This document shows, one piece after another, positions 12,101 through 23,197 of a stretch of DNA of 64,000 nt (position 1 is its first letter; each line of letters opens with the position of its first letter). Where the stretch lies: positions 39,702,770-39,766,769 of the forward strand of contig OZ020484.1 of assembly GCA_963971405.1 (NCBI GenBank). The letters are read 5' to 3'. Origin of the DNA: Psococerastis gibbosa (lineage: Eukaryota; Arthropoda; Insecta; Psocodea; Psocidae). The translations under genes were made by a program, and so were the position numbers. The notes beneath the pieces are model-generated. The model saw nothing but the letters and a program-made list of their open reading frames with translations. It made no database searches and was not told the DNA's origin.

Positions 12101-13701
12101 AGGGTAAAAAATATAAAAAAAAAATTAAGGAAAAATGACTACAACAAATAATTTTTGATGATTTCTACTTTCAGACATGTTTAAGGTGTTAAATTGAGTA
12201 ACGAAACCGGACAGGTTGCTTTCCCAAAAAAATATTTATTTTTGTGCAAAAAAAATTTTTTTTTAAAGATGATAGAAAAAAACGGTCACGAGGTATGATT
12301 TTTGTGAACCTACATGCTAAATTTCTTTTAAATTAACCGAGTAGTTTGCCCAGAAATCGATGAACAGACAGAGTGGCAGACAGGCGGACAGAGCAATAGA
12401 CAGACATTTTGTAAAAACCACTTTTTTGGGTTCCTGGGACCTCAAAACGTGTAAATCTGTTGAAATCTCGGAATCGAAAATTTCGACCATGACAAAGCTT
12501 TCCTTATATAGATACTACGTAATAAATAAAGACTTTTGTTGTTGTTTCTATGACTAAACCAACCTAGCGGAGTTAGGGCTATAAAGCCCTCTCTTACACT
12601 CAACTAGGAAGGCCCGGGACCGCCTGCTTCACATGCCCTCCGAAGCATGGCCATCCACTCATTACATCATCTTTCAATTACCAACAGATTTTTAGCAATT
12701 ATGAGTTAAACCAAAATATATATATATACAAATATACAACCAAATAATTCTATTGTAAGTAATGCCAATTCAAAAAGAACCGGTCCGAGATTACTCGAGC
12801 ATGCTTTCCCATTTATCAACTACTTAGTAGATAGAGAAAATAAGTAATTTCATGGTAAATAATTTTCTTTTGGTTTAATTTCGCATATCTCGGGGGGGGG
12901 GGGGGGGTTCACCTGACGTCACTGAAGGTGAGGTAACCTCAAGAAATTTAGAAATCTATAAAACTCCATTCTATCTAGTGTACGCTGTAACCATTTGGGA
13001 AGGGGGGGGGGGGGTCCGGAACCCAAAGACCCCCTCTGGCAATCGCCTAGGATATCACCTATCCCAAAGCACTGAATTAATCGATGGCATTGCATATTCT
13101 AGACCGGTCAGACAACACATTACCCCACAGGAATAATGGCAGGGCACGCAATGCATTTGACCGTGAATTTTCTATCATTTTTTCAAAAAAACATTTTTTT
13201 GCCCAAAAAAAAATACTTTTTTGGGAAAGCAACCTTTCCGGTTTTCTTTACTCTTTTTAACACCTAAAACATGCCTGAAGGTAGAAATCATCGATAGAAA
13301 GGTTTAGCAGATTTTTTTTTTTTTAGTTATTTTTCATTAAAATTTAGATATTTTTATTTTTTTACCCCTCGAAGCAAACAATCAAGGGGCAAGCGACCCC
13401 CCACATTTTCTTAACATTAATAAGGGCTACAATATATGTGAACTTTAAAGAAATCGTTGGAGCCGTTTTTGAGAAATAATTTTTTTAGACGTTTTTTTTT
13501 TGAGTTTTTTGAGAATAAAACCCCCCCAAATTGAGTTAGCCCAAAATAAAAATAAATCGTCCCGAGGTGTGATATTTATAGGTAGTCTAAGGAAAGCTTT
13601 GTGATGGTTGAAATTTTCGATTCCGAGATTTCAACGGATTTACACGTTTTGAGGTCCCAGGAACCCAAAAAAGTGGTTTTTACGAAATGTCTGTCTGTCG
13701 C

Positions 13702-13734
<33 letters not shown>

Positions 13735-16700
13735 TCATCGATTTCCGGGCAAACTATTCGGCCGATTTTGAAGGAATTTTGCATGTAGGTTGACACAAAT
13801 CATACCTCGAGACAGTTTTATTTTTAAATTATTAAAAAAAAAATTCTGCGAAACCTTTCCATCGATTATTTCTACCTTCAGGCATGTTTTAGGTGTTAAA
13901 TTGATTAACGAAACCGGACAGGTTGCTTTCCCAAAAAACCATTTGGTTTTGAGCAAAAATTTTGTTTTTTGAAAAAATGATAGAAAATTTACGCTTAAAT
14001 GCATTGCGTGCCCTGCCATTATTGCTGTGTGGTATTGTGTTGGTCTGACCTATCTAGAATTTAACTCATCTCCAGTGACATCAGGTGCTACAACCCCCCC
14101 CCCCCCCCCCCCCCCCGAAATATCGGAAATGTAACTATAGGAAAATTATTTACCATGAAATTATTCATTTTCTCTACCTGCTAATTTTGATAAATTGGAA
14201 AGCATGTTCGAATAAACTCGGACCGGTTCTTGAGAGAGAGGAGATGTAAAGAAGAAAAAAACGCACAGTAATGCACGTAGACTATTGGACTTATAATGAT
14301 CTTGAAACATTTAAGTATAAATGAACGAGGCCCGTGAACTGCTCAGTGCTTTCTAAATGAGTAAATGCTGTACCTGGCCCTGTTCTGAAACAGGGATAAG
14401 GAAGTGTACAATGTGGCTAGCTGGACCCAGGTATGAAGCTCCGCGGGTGGTGCTTGCGTTGAGCAACAGTTCGCTGCCAAGTATCATCTTAGTTCGCGTT
14501 TCTATAGAATGGAATCGTAAATGCAGGGGCCTTTCTATAGTGTTATATATTCAATGGTAACATGCACCAGACTGATATCAAAGTACTTACAATGTCTTCA
14601 AAATTGGCAGTGATGACAGGCAGTGTAGCAGTTATTAGTTCAATAACAACGCGCAGTTCAATTAAAGAAAGGGACTTCTTCTTTTGGTTGCAACTGCGGA
14701 GTATAACTTTCAAATCACCTATCTGCAGATAGAATATTATAAAACAATATAAGAATGCCTTACTCTTCAAGTACAAATGAGGTCGGAGATACTATAAGCA
14801 TACTATCATACCATACTATAGCATAATGCTTGATGGATATATATTAGAAATTGCCCTCAACTCAAAATAATAAGGCGCGACACAAAGAGTTGCCGACGTC
14901 GAACGTCCGTGTGTACCGTTGCAGGCAATGGAATGATGCATAAAAGCGGGAATTTCCACCCCGTTTAATTCTATGCCTTCAATATACAGTATATAAGGCC
15001 GGACCGTTGTCTCTTTTGTGCGCCCGGCTTAAACTAAACCATGAACTGTTCTACACATTGTTAACTTTTTCTAGCTTGCGCTCATAAAAGAATGAAATCA
15101 ATACTGGATCTATCTTGTTTTTAAATTATATACGTTAAAGTGTTAAAATATGCCAAGTTATTCATTATTAAGGAATATTTCCATTGTGGGTATTACAATG
15201 TAAATGAATCAATTTTGGGCAGTAACCTAAATAATAACTTTACCAATCCTACATGCAACTAAAAAAAATCAGCTTTAATGAATGCTTGTCTTAGAGTATA
15301 TAGATTTGTCTGGTCTAGAAAAATAAAACAATTACCTGTAGAGGAGGTATAAAAGCTAGTTTTGTCTTCAAGACGGTGTTGATAGTAAGTACAATGAACA
15401 TATGCTGAAGTTCAGGAGACAGTGGTCTTAGACCAATGCGACATAAATCTAGCTGAAGTAGTGGATGCAGAGTAGGGACGTGAAGCCAGGAGGAAGTGGG
15501 GCCGAAGCCGAAATGTTCTTCTGCTTTGACGGCGATGGTCGTCAGCAAACTAGACAGTGGTGCCAACAGAGAGAACTGCCGCACACGAGTGTCTTGTGTT
15601 AAACTGGCAACACAGTGAGAAAGAGGTTTTACTTCTGCCGTCACTTCAAAGAAGCCCTTCTCAATTAGCAAACAAAGAATGTTGGCTATCTGTAACAAAC
15701 GGAGATTTAAACTAAACTTCATCCACGGTATTCTACTGTGTATATCTAGTGCTTTCTTTATTCTTATAAGTTACATACCCCAGTTAAAGAACAGATTTCC
15801 AAATTATTTGTATAAAAAGGGATTGTCGCTTTTGGAAGAAATTAATAAATTTCTCGTTTTTCAGCCGCAAAGATATGAAAGTGGTCAGATGATAAATGAA
15901 TAAAAAAATATTTCTCAAAAATCTGTATATTACGGATTTATAACTACGCCATAAAATCTGTTAAATGCACTTTATCGGCTTTACTGTAGTTTTAACATTT
16001 CAGGTTCTTCTTCTGGGGTTACAATCTATCGATTGGTTTGCAGCAACTTGACTCTTCTTCTCCACTCCTCCCTGTCTTCCGCGATCCTTTTCATTTCCCA
16101 GTAGGTCCCGCACTCCATGTCCGCCATTACGTCCTCCATGTGCTCCTTTCTCGGCCTGCCTCTGTGGTTTGTGCCCTCGACTGAGCCTTCAACAATGGTG
16201 TTTTAGAAGGCTTTCATGCCTGATAAGGTGCCCCATAAATCTGGCCCTCCTCGTAGATATAGCTATCGTTAATGTTCTTTTTTCGTTTAGCCTACGAAGC
16301 ACCTCCTCATTCGCGATATGGTCTCGCCATGAAATTTGCAGCATTCTCCTGTAGCACCACATCTCAAAGGCCTCTTAGTTTCTTTTTGTCACTTTCATGT
16401 ATGCACCAAGTTTCGCAGCCATACAGCAGTATACTCCATACCAGTGTTTTAAGCATTAGTTTTCTTATTTTCATATCAATATTATTTGATTCAAACATTT
16501 TGGATTTTTTGTTGAATGCCACTCTTGCAAGATGTATTCTGGTAGAGATTTCTTGTGCCGATTTTCCATCTTGTGTAATCGCACTACCAAGGTATGGGAA
16601 GGACTTGACGTTCTTTAGAGTTACCCCCTCTAGGACGACATTGGCTAGGGTTTCTTCCCGGCTGGCCACCATAGTCTTCGTCTTTGCCTTGTTTAGCTTC

Positions 16701-19700
16701 ATATTGTATTCTTTCAAAACATTCTGCATTGTAACCAAAGATTCAAGCAGTTCTTCTTCGCTTTCCCCGATCAAGGCTATATCATCAGCATATCTTATCA
16801 TGTCTATTTTTTGTCTATTTCAGGTTATAAAATGTAAAATTCGTTTATTGTATTTTTCATGGATTTCTCATCTAACCACTTTCATATCTTTGGGGCTGTG
16901 AAACGAGAAATTAATAAATTCCGTCAAAAATTTACGGCCGTTCCTAGTCAACAATATGTTTGGAAATCTCTTCCTTAACTAGCTTACACAAGCGTAATGG
17001 TAAGAATGATACCAAACATTAAACGTGGAGCCCACGGATTTAACTGTGAGTGGTTTCTTTTACACGGCTAAATAGTAATTCATTCATCCATCCATAGCCC
17101 ATGTATCCTATGTAATTGTAATCCAATTAAATAGTGCAATATAACGTGACTCACCTTTTCAATGTTAAATGCCGGAAAATCCTGTCGTCTATCTATTCCA
17201 GGGAGAAGAAAACCAGGTATGTCCACTTCTTCCGAATTATTAACAACCTCAAGTGTGACACCAAAGTTTAAGAAGACAGAAAAAACGTCATTTATAGTCA
17301 GCGTACAGGGGAACCTTGAAAGGAAATCGAAGCACGCAGAAACAAGCAAAGTGTTTGAACTGACAGCAGCCAAATAGAAGACGTATAGCCGTATCCTTTC
17401 TGATACTTGTGTATCATCTTCCCTTAGTTCCTGAAATTTATAATTAATTTATAGAGCCTTTACATAACAGACATGATTCTGATACTTGGTTGGTTCCTAG
17501 AGGATGCAGGGCTGACAACATGAACCCTGGCTCTGGCTGTCACCAAAATCCAGTAAACAAATTTAAAAAAATTACAACAGCCATGGTTTTTCGGTGATTG
17601 CAAAACACACCGTTAATAGAATATATCCTTATATCCACTTTTTATAAAACAAAAATACCAATTTCTAAATACAGTAGAAGTCCGATAATCCGGCACGTTC
17701 GGGACCGGCTCGGTGCCGGACTACCGAAAATTCCGGTCTATCGGGGGGTAATTATAAGAACAATTAGGTTAATAATTAAACTACAAATACAGCATGCAAA
17801 TACATGCAACAAAGTTTATTTTACATTTCATATAATGTACACGTACTGTAAAACATATTTCACTTAGATTAAAAAAAGTCACGAATGTCTTTTTGTTTTC
17901 TTGACTTTTGGCACTTGGTATACAATTTATTTCTAATGATTGGGAAATCATTACAATACGATTTTCCGGAGCGATGCCGGACTATCGGGTATTCCGGACT
18001 GTTGGATCCCGGACTAATGGACTTCTACTCTTTTATTTATTAGTTTATAATATATAATATTAGTATTAATTTTTAATTATATTTAATTAATTAATTATAT
18101 TAATAATATATTAGTTTATAATATATAATATAATATATATATAATTTATTAGTTAACCTCCGATGCGAGTTATTACAGTATTACTGTACAATAAAAATTG
18201 TATAGTACTGTTTGACTGTCTAGTAGGCCTCTCTGTTTTTCAGATACTATGCGTCATAAAAGTAACTTACAAATGCTCGAGAGAGAAGAAGGTTCCGAAA
18301 AAATTTGTCACCTCGAGTTACAATCGGGAGCCCATACAGGGTTTGATCCTCGGGCATCAACAATTTTAACTTCAGCGAATCTTCGCTAAATAGCGTAAAT
18401 GCCGCTGGCGGGTCAAAAACATTGTAGACAATTTCATATTTGCTTTCTTGGGAAAGTGATGTCAGCGACTGAGACGGTTGATCTTGAGCTTCATCTGCAA
18501 ATCAATAATAGGGAAGAGTCAATTCACAGTATGAAGAGGATAACTTAATTTAAAACAAACAAAAAAATTGGTTGTCTGTAAAGTCGGTTTACGGACGATA
18601 GTTTAACGTGACAACGTCATAACAAAACATTGATGAAATGACTGCATACTTTTATGAATAATAAAATTGAATCATTTTTATTGAATTATCATTATTCTGT
18701 AAGGAGTGAACTGAAATCTACAATTTAAGGTGTAACGCTTTTTCGTGCATGCACCCAGTGTTCCAGCCAGCATTCATCGATTTATTAGACGTTGTCACGT
18801 CAAAAACAAAAAAAAAACTTCTAGGTCATATATACGTGTACATCTAACATAGGTAAGATTAATTAAACATTACATATGTGCAAATGGACCCCGCATTTCC
18901 GGTTTTCTTCACAAGGTAAAATTTCTTATGATAATATGTGGCAGTGACTAACGCCAGTTAGCCACAGTTTTGGAACTCCTTCAACCTGACTTACTCAGTG
19001 ACCGTTACGTTTTATCAAATCAAGTTCCATAATTCGGGCCGATCGATGAAAGTAACGGCACCATAATGTACATCATAGCGTAGAGGAATATATTTTCTCA
19101 TTTATGACACCTTCTTTATCGCTCTATTATCGATAATTCATGCGAATTTTGCATTTGGGCAGAAATGGTAAATGGAGGGCTCCATAGGGCAATAAGACGA
19201 TGGAGGAAATTATAGGCGCCTCAACAGAAAATCAACACAAAGAAGCTATTCTCCGCGAATACACCTGTCCTATTAAGTTGGAAATGACAGGAAATAGGCC
19301 AGAATGAGGAAATACAGATTTTAACGATATCGAACCCACTCTTTTTCTACCAGGGCAAGTTGCCTGAATAGCTAACACATTACTCCAGTATGTCAAAAGA
19401 CGTGAGATTTCCAGGAAATTTTTGGAGTTATAATCCTTTAGGCGCGAGAGAGTGATTTTTGAGATGCGCGCGCATCTGTGACACAAAATTAACAGACACT
19501 GAACTATATATATATATCCACTGGAAACACACCAGGAGCGCTAGGGATGTCGGCAACGGACAAAACCTGATATCTTGGATATTATGGCAGAAGCGTTCCA
19601 TGCCATATACACTTACGTGTAAATTTGATGTATTTCAATAATTTTTTTAATACGATTTATTGACATTTTCTGCTTTTGTAATATTTATTTATTTATTATA

Positions 19701-22413
19701 GAACAATATTCTATGGTCACACACCGGCATTTATGAAGATTTATTAATATTTAGCTAGGAATATGTTACTAAGAAAAATTGTGTCAAGCAGCAATTTAAC
19801 AAAACATAGCCAAACTATTTATGTCAAACTATTTAGTCCAATCTAACCATGTTCGTCTATTTAATTGCATTGGGACTAAATTTGAAGTGTTCAACTTGCT
19901 AAATTTAGGCTCCTACCTATACCAAGAGTAGACCCTGCCCATTGGGGGGGGGGGGGTAATTTGGCTCAAAATATAATAAACATATGTAGTATCCTTTACA
20001 TTATAACGTTATAAGTTAGGCAACTTACAACAGGCTAGCTTATAAGATTTTGGGGGCAGCTCCCCCCTTCATCTGTCCTGGACTACACTTCAACTAGAAT
20101 AAGCAGAATATAAAGAGAATAAGTAGTCACTCTGGCTAGACCCCATGGACGGACACAGCGAGGCAGGTTCCCACCCCCCCCCCCCCCTGGATCCACCCCA
20201 TGGACGGAGACAGGGGGGCGGATAATCCCCCCCCCCCAAAAAAAAAAAATCAGTGAATCTATTTTATAAGTTAATTTTTATAACGCTCTGATTTAATCGA
20301 TGCTACATAGGTTTTTCCTATTTTGACCCACAGCTACCCCCCCCCCCCCCATGATGAACTGGATCCGTCCCTGATCCACCAACACCGGCATTCGAATTTT
20401 TAAATCTCATAGCTTACTTATTATGCTTACACGATGTGAATATTCTGTGTGCTATCATCGATGAAAAATATTGCAGTGTAGTAGGCCAATGCTGTTGATT
20501 TAGGGATGTCAATATCAATAAGCCTAATAATTTCTAGACATTTTGCAGTACGTGTGATTTGCAAGAAAGCCACGAAATTCGCCCAAATGGGAAATAAAAA
20601 CACCTTTTTCCTCTGTAAATTTGCCTTATAGTGTTTCGCTATTTTTATTCACTATCAAAACTTAGGTTCTGCAGGACTAGGCCTACTTAGGCTGCTGGAA
20701 TTATCAGCTTCCTAAAATAATTTTAAACTTGACTAACTAAAAAATGCCTTGAGGTTGAAACAATAATAATAATAATTAGTATTAAAATTATACAGGACAA
20801 TCAAGGCCGTAGCCAGGATTATTTTTTTTTTGGGGGGGGGGTAAAATTTAATTGGGTATTACATAGTGGTTTTTCTGTTTCCTCTCAAAATCCGATTCTA
20901 TCTAGCCATTTCATTTCGGGGCAGGGACGGTTTCAGAAAACGTTTTCGGGGGGGGGGGCAAAAAATATCGCGTTTCCCTTACTTGAGTAATAATTTCTCT
21001 TAATTTCCTTCAAAAGTCCATTCTAACTAGAATAATGCTATTTCTCTCGAGGGGGGGGGGGCGACCGCCCCCCGCCCCCCAAGGATCCCCGCTTGGCTAC
21101 GGCCTTGAAGATAATTGAAAGTGTGCAATTTGTTAACATAATGATTAAGAAAACTGAAATAAACCCATAAATGTTGCCTCAACTAATGACCAAACCATGC
21201 GAACACTTACTTGTGAAAAGTAATATTTTCCCCCGTTTCTCGACATATCTTGAACCTATTAGTACATTTATAAGCAGAGCAAGATATGATCATTATGTCA
21301 AACCAAAGAAAAACTCAATAAATGCGTAAATAGATTAAATAACAGGCAATGAAATACGTCTAAATCGCATTAAAGGCAATGGAGTCAACCACTTCTTGCC
21401 ATAATAACCCTTTTTGTCACGAGACCAAAAGTGAAGACATTTGTTCAGCGTGGGCTAGGTGCCGTGGTAGCAATCCATGTATATCAATGTTAACAGAATG
21501 AAGCTGCCAACAAAATAGAAATAGAACCTCGATATTAGTCGCCCATGTTGGTACACTCGTCACCTCTGCTCACAGTTTTCTAGTTTCTCCTATAAATGTA
21601 TTTACTTTAGTTTCTATTTTTTATAATTAATTAATTACTACAATAAGCGAGTTAGAGCGAGGAGAAACAGGTGATATGAACAGTAAGAACAGTGCAAGTT
21701 AGTAATATGTTTAAGAATAATAATGTAAATTAATATGAATGAATATATATGAAAAATATATATGAATAAAACATTTTAATTCAATGTACTTGCACACAAC
21801 AGTCATAACCCGAATACTAGTACTTACTACAAAGACGCATACATATGCAGGAAAGAGGCAACATAGACAAAGAGATAGACTACATACAACCACCTTCGAA
21901 CTTGCCAAACCATTGGCTGATTGAAATTTCCAAGAAGAGTAAGGTAAAATAAATAAAATGGACTCACCGTCTTTCTCAAGGAGGGATCTAATTTCATCAA
22001 ACACAGCTAATTCCTGACTTAATGTCCCTTTTTCCTTATTTTGCTTAATAATTCGTTTTGTAGCCTTTTTCAGCTTGTCATTAGCCTGAAAAACAAATTG
22101 GCAAAATTACTGGTCAAATAATTTATACTAAGTATTTGCCACATCCATTTATAACATTTTGTAATGGTGCAAGCAAACATGAATGTTCCATAATCATGAT
22201 TATTTTTAACAGTATTTTTGTTGTTTCAATTTTGGAGATTGAACCATTTTTTCGGCATTGTTGTTAATGACTAGTAACAATTTTATTAAAAAGGGACTCA
22301 TCCCTTTCCTCGTTAGCATAATTTCACGTGTGAATTGGATATGAGTTACACTAATAAACAAAATTAATTCTTACCTTGTCTTTTATAGAAGGTTTTCGTA
22401 CTTCACTTTCCAT
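9153..22413 (-). CDS. SLF2/FAM178-like protein, probable SMC5/6 localisation factor
   Basis: Seven exons join in consistent phase: 22413-22375, 22085-21968, 18494-18271, 17430-17155, 15689-15336, 14722-14591 and 9341-9153, giving 443 residues with ATG and TAA. All introns have GT and AG borders; exon 3 ends at TTT|GTAAGT, which restores phase 0. The N-terminus is Lys-rich (about residues 1-53), followed by an acidic/Ser stretch, then an alpha-helical domain to the end. TLTINDVFSVFLNFGV in exon 4 matches in kind the conserved 'NDV..VF.N.G' segment of the FAM178 domain of SLF2, and the helix order after it also fits. In vertebrates SLF2 brings SMC5/6 to stalled forks with SLF1 and RAD18. The identification is by motif memory only; the exon structure is firmer than the name. 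Introns carry LINE, SINE and DNA-element copies; the last is 5.2 kb. Confidence 0.6.
9705..9815 (+). repeat. SINE-like body fragment
   Basis: 'gagtgtaagacagagcctctgctaggttgg' type sequence (key words GTGTAAG, CTAGGTTGG) resembles the body of the tRNA-derived SINE at 37.5-37.7 kb ('gtgtaagaaagg' ... 'gctaggttgg'). No tRNA-like head is clear here, so this is a diverged or truncated copy. Confidence 0.35.
9932..10289. mobile_element. hAT-like non-autonomous element
   Basis: Ends are 'cagtggcggctcgtgg' and the inverted 'aagccgccactg'. Flanks 'aggttagt' and 'aggtgtaa' may be a decayed 8-base target duplication. CAGTGG-type ends plus an 8-base duplication are hAT features. It lies in the last intron of the SLF2-like gene. 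Confidence 0.6.
10644..11617 (+). mobile_element. Family A element, copy 2, with a nested inverted-repeat insert
   Basis: A forward copy from 'ttgctttccaatttatacgt' to 'ctcggaccggttctttt'. At about 10741-10903 the line is broken in the middle of the conserved 'ggtcccag/gaaccc' word by a 160-base insert with inverted ends ('cctgattggggcgttt' and 'aacgcctcaatcagactg'), which is an independent small element. A C15-16 tract lies near 11488. Confidence 0.8.
11793..11910. mobile_element. Family D end fragment
   Basis: TAA followed by 'ggcggctattccact', the family D terminal pattern GGCG-N-TTCCAC, and then an arm with 'gtcaattatacttc'. I do not see a clean matching right end, so the copy is decayed or truncated. 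Confidence 0.45.
11958..12512. mobile_element. Family A element, copy 3, rearranged halves
   Basis: 11958-12290 is the right half of family A in forward orientation (from the 'ctcaaaaaac' block through 'ggaaaccgg'-type and 'gatgatagaaa' blocks). From about 12285 the sequence switches to the left half in reverse orientation ('cacgaggtatgatttttgtg', then ACAG repeats, 'gacctcaaaacgtgtaaa', 'gacaaagctttcc'). The copy is therefore internally inverted. Confidence 0.7.
12535..12665 (-). repeat. tRNA-SINE body copy (reverse)
   Basis: 'ccaacctagcggagttagg' and 'gggctataaagccct' match in reverse the body of the SINE at 37491-37700, as do 'aaggcccgggaccg' and 'catgccctcc'. The tRNA-like head is missing. 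Confidence 0.65.
12775..14233. mobile_element. Two family A copies joined head to head
   Basis: 12775-13573 is a reversed right half beginning 'aagaaccggtccgag'; at about 13575 it meets a forward copy starting 'aaggaaagctttgtgatggt', which runs to 'actcggaccggttctt' at 14233. The pair is a large inverted repeat. The left member is interrupted at about 12950-13100 by unrelated sequence with a long poly-G tract. The right member carries a (CTGT)n tract at 13690-13733 and a C tract of over 20 bases near 14094. Confidence 0.75.
14870..15335. other. Intron 5 of the SLF2-like gene, nothing recognised
   Basis: Unique-looking AT-rich sequence between the exons at 15689-15336 and 14722-14591. I see no terminal repeats, coding motif or RNA gene. 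Confidence 0.4.
16005..16811 (-). pseudogene. Non-LTR retrotransposon reverse transcriptase, 5'-truncated
   Basis: The minus strand encodes the catalytic YADD box (MIRYADDIALIGESEEELL), then YLGSAITQDG, SILLYGCETW and, after one frameshift near 16375, MWCYRRMLQISWRDHIANEE. This is the palm-to-thumb part of a LINE reverse transcriptase with its C-terminal tail. The 5' two thirds, including any endonuclease, are absent. It lies in an intron of the SLF2-like gene in the same orientation as the gene. Confidence 0.9.
17672..18029. mobile_element. pogo/Tigger-like MITE
   Basis: Left end 'cagtagaagtccgataatcc' after TA and right end 'ggactaatggacttctact' are inverted copies; each is followed inward by a 'ccggac' run. 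CAGTAGAAGTCC ends and a TA target are typical of pogo/Tigger elements of the Tc1/mariner group. No transposase frame remains. Confidence 0.8.
18870..19190. repeat. Family G element, copy 2
   Basis: Shows the diagnostic pair 'gccacagttttggaactcct' and 'aagttccata' with 'cagtgaccgtta' between, and the outer word 'taatgtacatcatagcgtag'. It lies in the 3.5 kb intron between exons 2 and 3 of the SLF2-like gene. Confidence 0.65.
19920..20400. repeat. Cluster of poly-G/poly-C tracts and hAT-type remnants
   Basis: Five runs of nine or more G or C lie within 480 bases, beside words such as 'accccatggacgga' (twice) and 'ctggatccgtccctg', which look like element ends. No pair of ends can be matched confidently. 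Confidence 0.4.
20812..21107. mobile_element. hAT-like element with CAAGGCCGTAGCC ends
   Basis: Left end 'caaggccgtagccagg' and right end 'ttggctacggccttg' are inverted copies. Flanks 'aggacaat' and 'aagataat' match at 6 of 8 positions. The interior contains three poly-G/C tracts and a second end-like word 'gcagggacggtttcag', so another insertion may be nested. Confidence 0.7.
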
Positions 22414-22571
22414 AACCACAGGGGTGTGTGTATTAAATTATTAACTCAAAAAGTACTTTCTATGACTAGCACTCGAAAATGTTTGTACCAAAATTAAGAT
22501 TTACATCATTCGCCCGATCGCTAAAAGACATGTATAAAAATCACAACCACGATACCTAAATTTCAATTCAC
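22414..22571 (-). promoter_or_regulatory. 158-bp spacer between the RYBP stop and the SLF2-like start
   Basis: On the minus strand it has a pyrimidine-rich run ending TCTTTTAG about 120 bases before the SLF2-like ATG, a possible 3' splice site, followed by short upstream ATGs (one directly followed by TAA). No AATAAA is seen. It must hold the RYBP 3' UTR and the SLF2-like 5' UTR together. Confidence 0.4.
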
Positions 22572-23072
22572 CTACGAAAGTTTTAGCTTTTTAAGCATGG
22601 AACCCCTTGAATCGGAGTCAGCACTCTGTTCTTCGCTACCAGACTCTGACTCGGAAGAGGACTGCCCCGACTGGTCGGAAGAAGCTTTTCTGTCCGTAAT
22701 TGGTTTATATTCTGTAATAGTTACAGTAATATTATTAACTGTAACCTCTTGAGTTTCAGCTGTTGATCTATCAACGTTGCTTAACTTTCGCAATTGCTGT
22801 TTCTTCTTTGGGGACAATCGGGAGCTATTTTTCTTGTCCAACTTTTCCTTCTTGTGCGGTTTTGGTGGTGACGGATTAAATTGCTGTGACACTTGCAATG
22901 AATTAATGCGCGGCTTTCTAGTCGACGTTCCCTTTCGTGTGTCACACATTAAGCACTTAAAGGCTTCCGCCGTGTTCCTGAATGTACAAACACTGCAGTC
23001 CCAGGAGTAGTTATCCTCCAAAGCTTTTTCCTTTCGTTTATTTCTCCTTTTTGAGTGTTTCTTTTTATCCAT
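22572..23072 (-). CDS. RYBP: RYBP/YAF2 family Polycomb protein
   Basis: A complete 166-residue intronless frame. RYBP links RING1 E3 ligases to DNA-binding factors in variant PRC1 and binds ubiquitinated H2A through its zinc finger, promoting H2AK119 ubiquitination. Residues 22-46 form a RanBP2-type (NZF) finger, [17 protein letters not shown] and then MC, with zinc ligands Cys26, Cys29, Cys40 and Cys43. It is followed by the family signature [27 protein letters not shown] (about residues 110-124) corresponds to the C-terminal RING1B-binding hairpin of RYBP/YAF2. The tail is Ser/Glu-rich and ends KKLKLS. The N-terminus is strongly basic. The length is shorter than vertebrate RYBP (228). The start at 23072 is the first ATG and precedes the basic leader. 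Confidence 0.95.
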   Translation of the reverse strand: MDKKKHSKRRNKRKEKALEDNYSWDCSVCTFRNTAEAFKCLMCDTRKGTSTRKPRINSLQVSQQFNPSPPKPHKKEKLDKKNSSRLSPKKKQQLRKLSNVDRSTAETQEVTVNNITVTITEYKPITDRKASSDQSGQSSSESESGSEEQSADSDSRGSMLKKLKLS

Positions 23073-23197
23073 CTTTATTTGATCCCCCTCCTGTCTATTT
23101 CAGACAGCTAAAATCTCCAAACTCCATCTTAACGGCAGACGGCTAACGCATTTTACTTTTCTGTGCCAACTAAAAAACAAATCAAACAATAAAATAC

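Noticed and set aside
7788..13733. CTGT/ACAG arrays as possible CRISPR-like or regulatory arrays
   Set aside because: They are simple tetranucleotide microsatellites inside family A, without spacers, in a eukaryotic genome.
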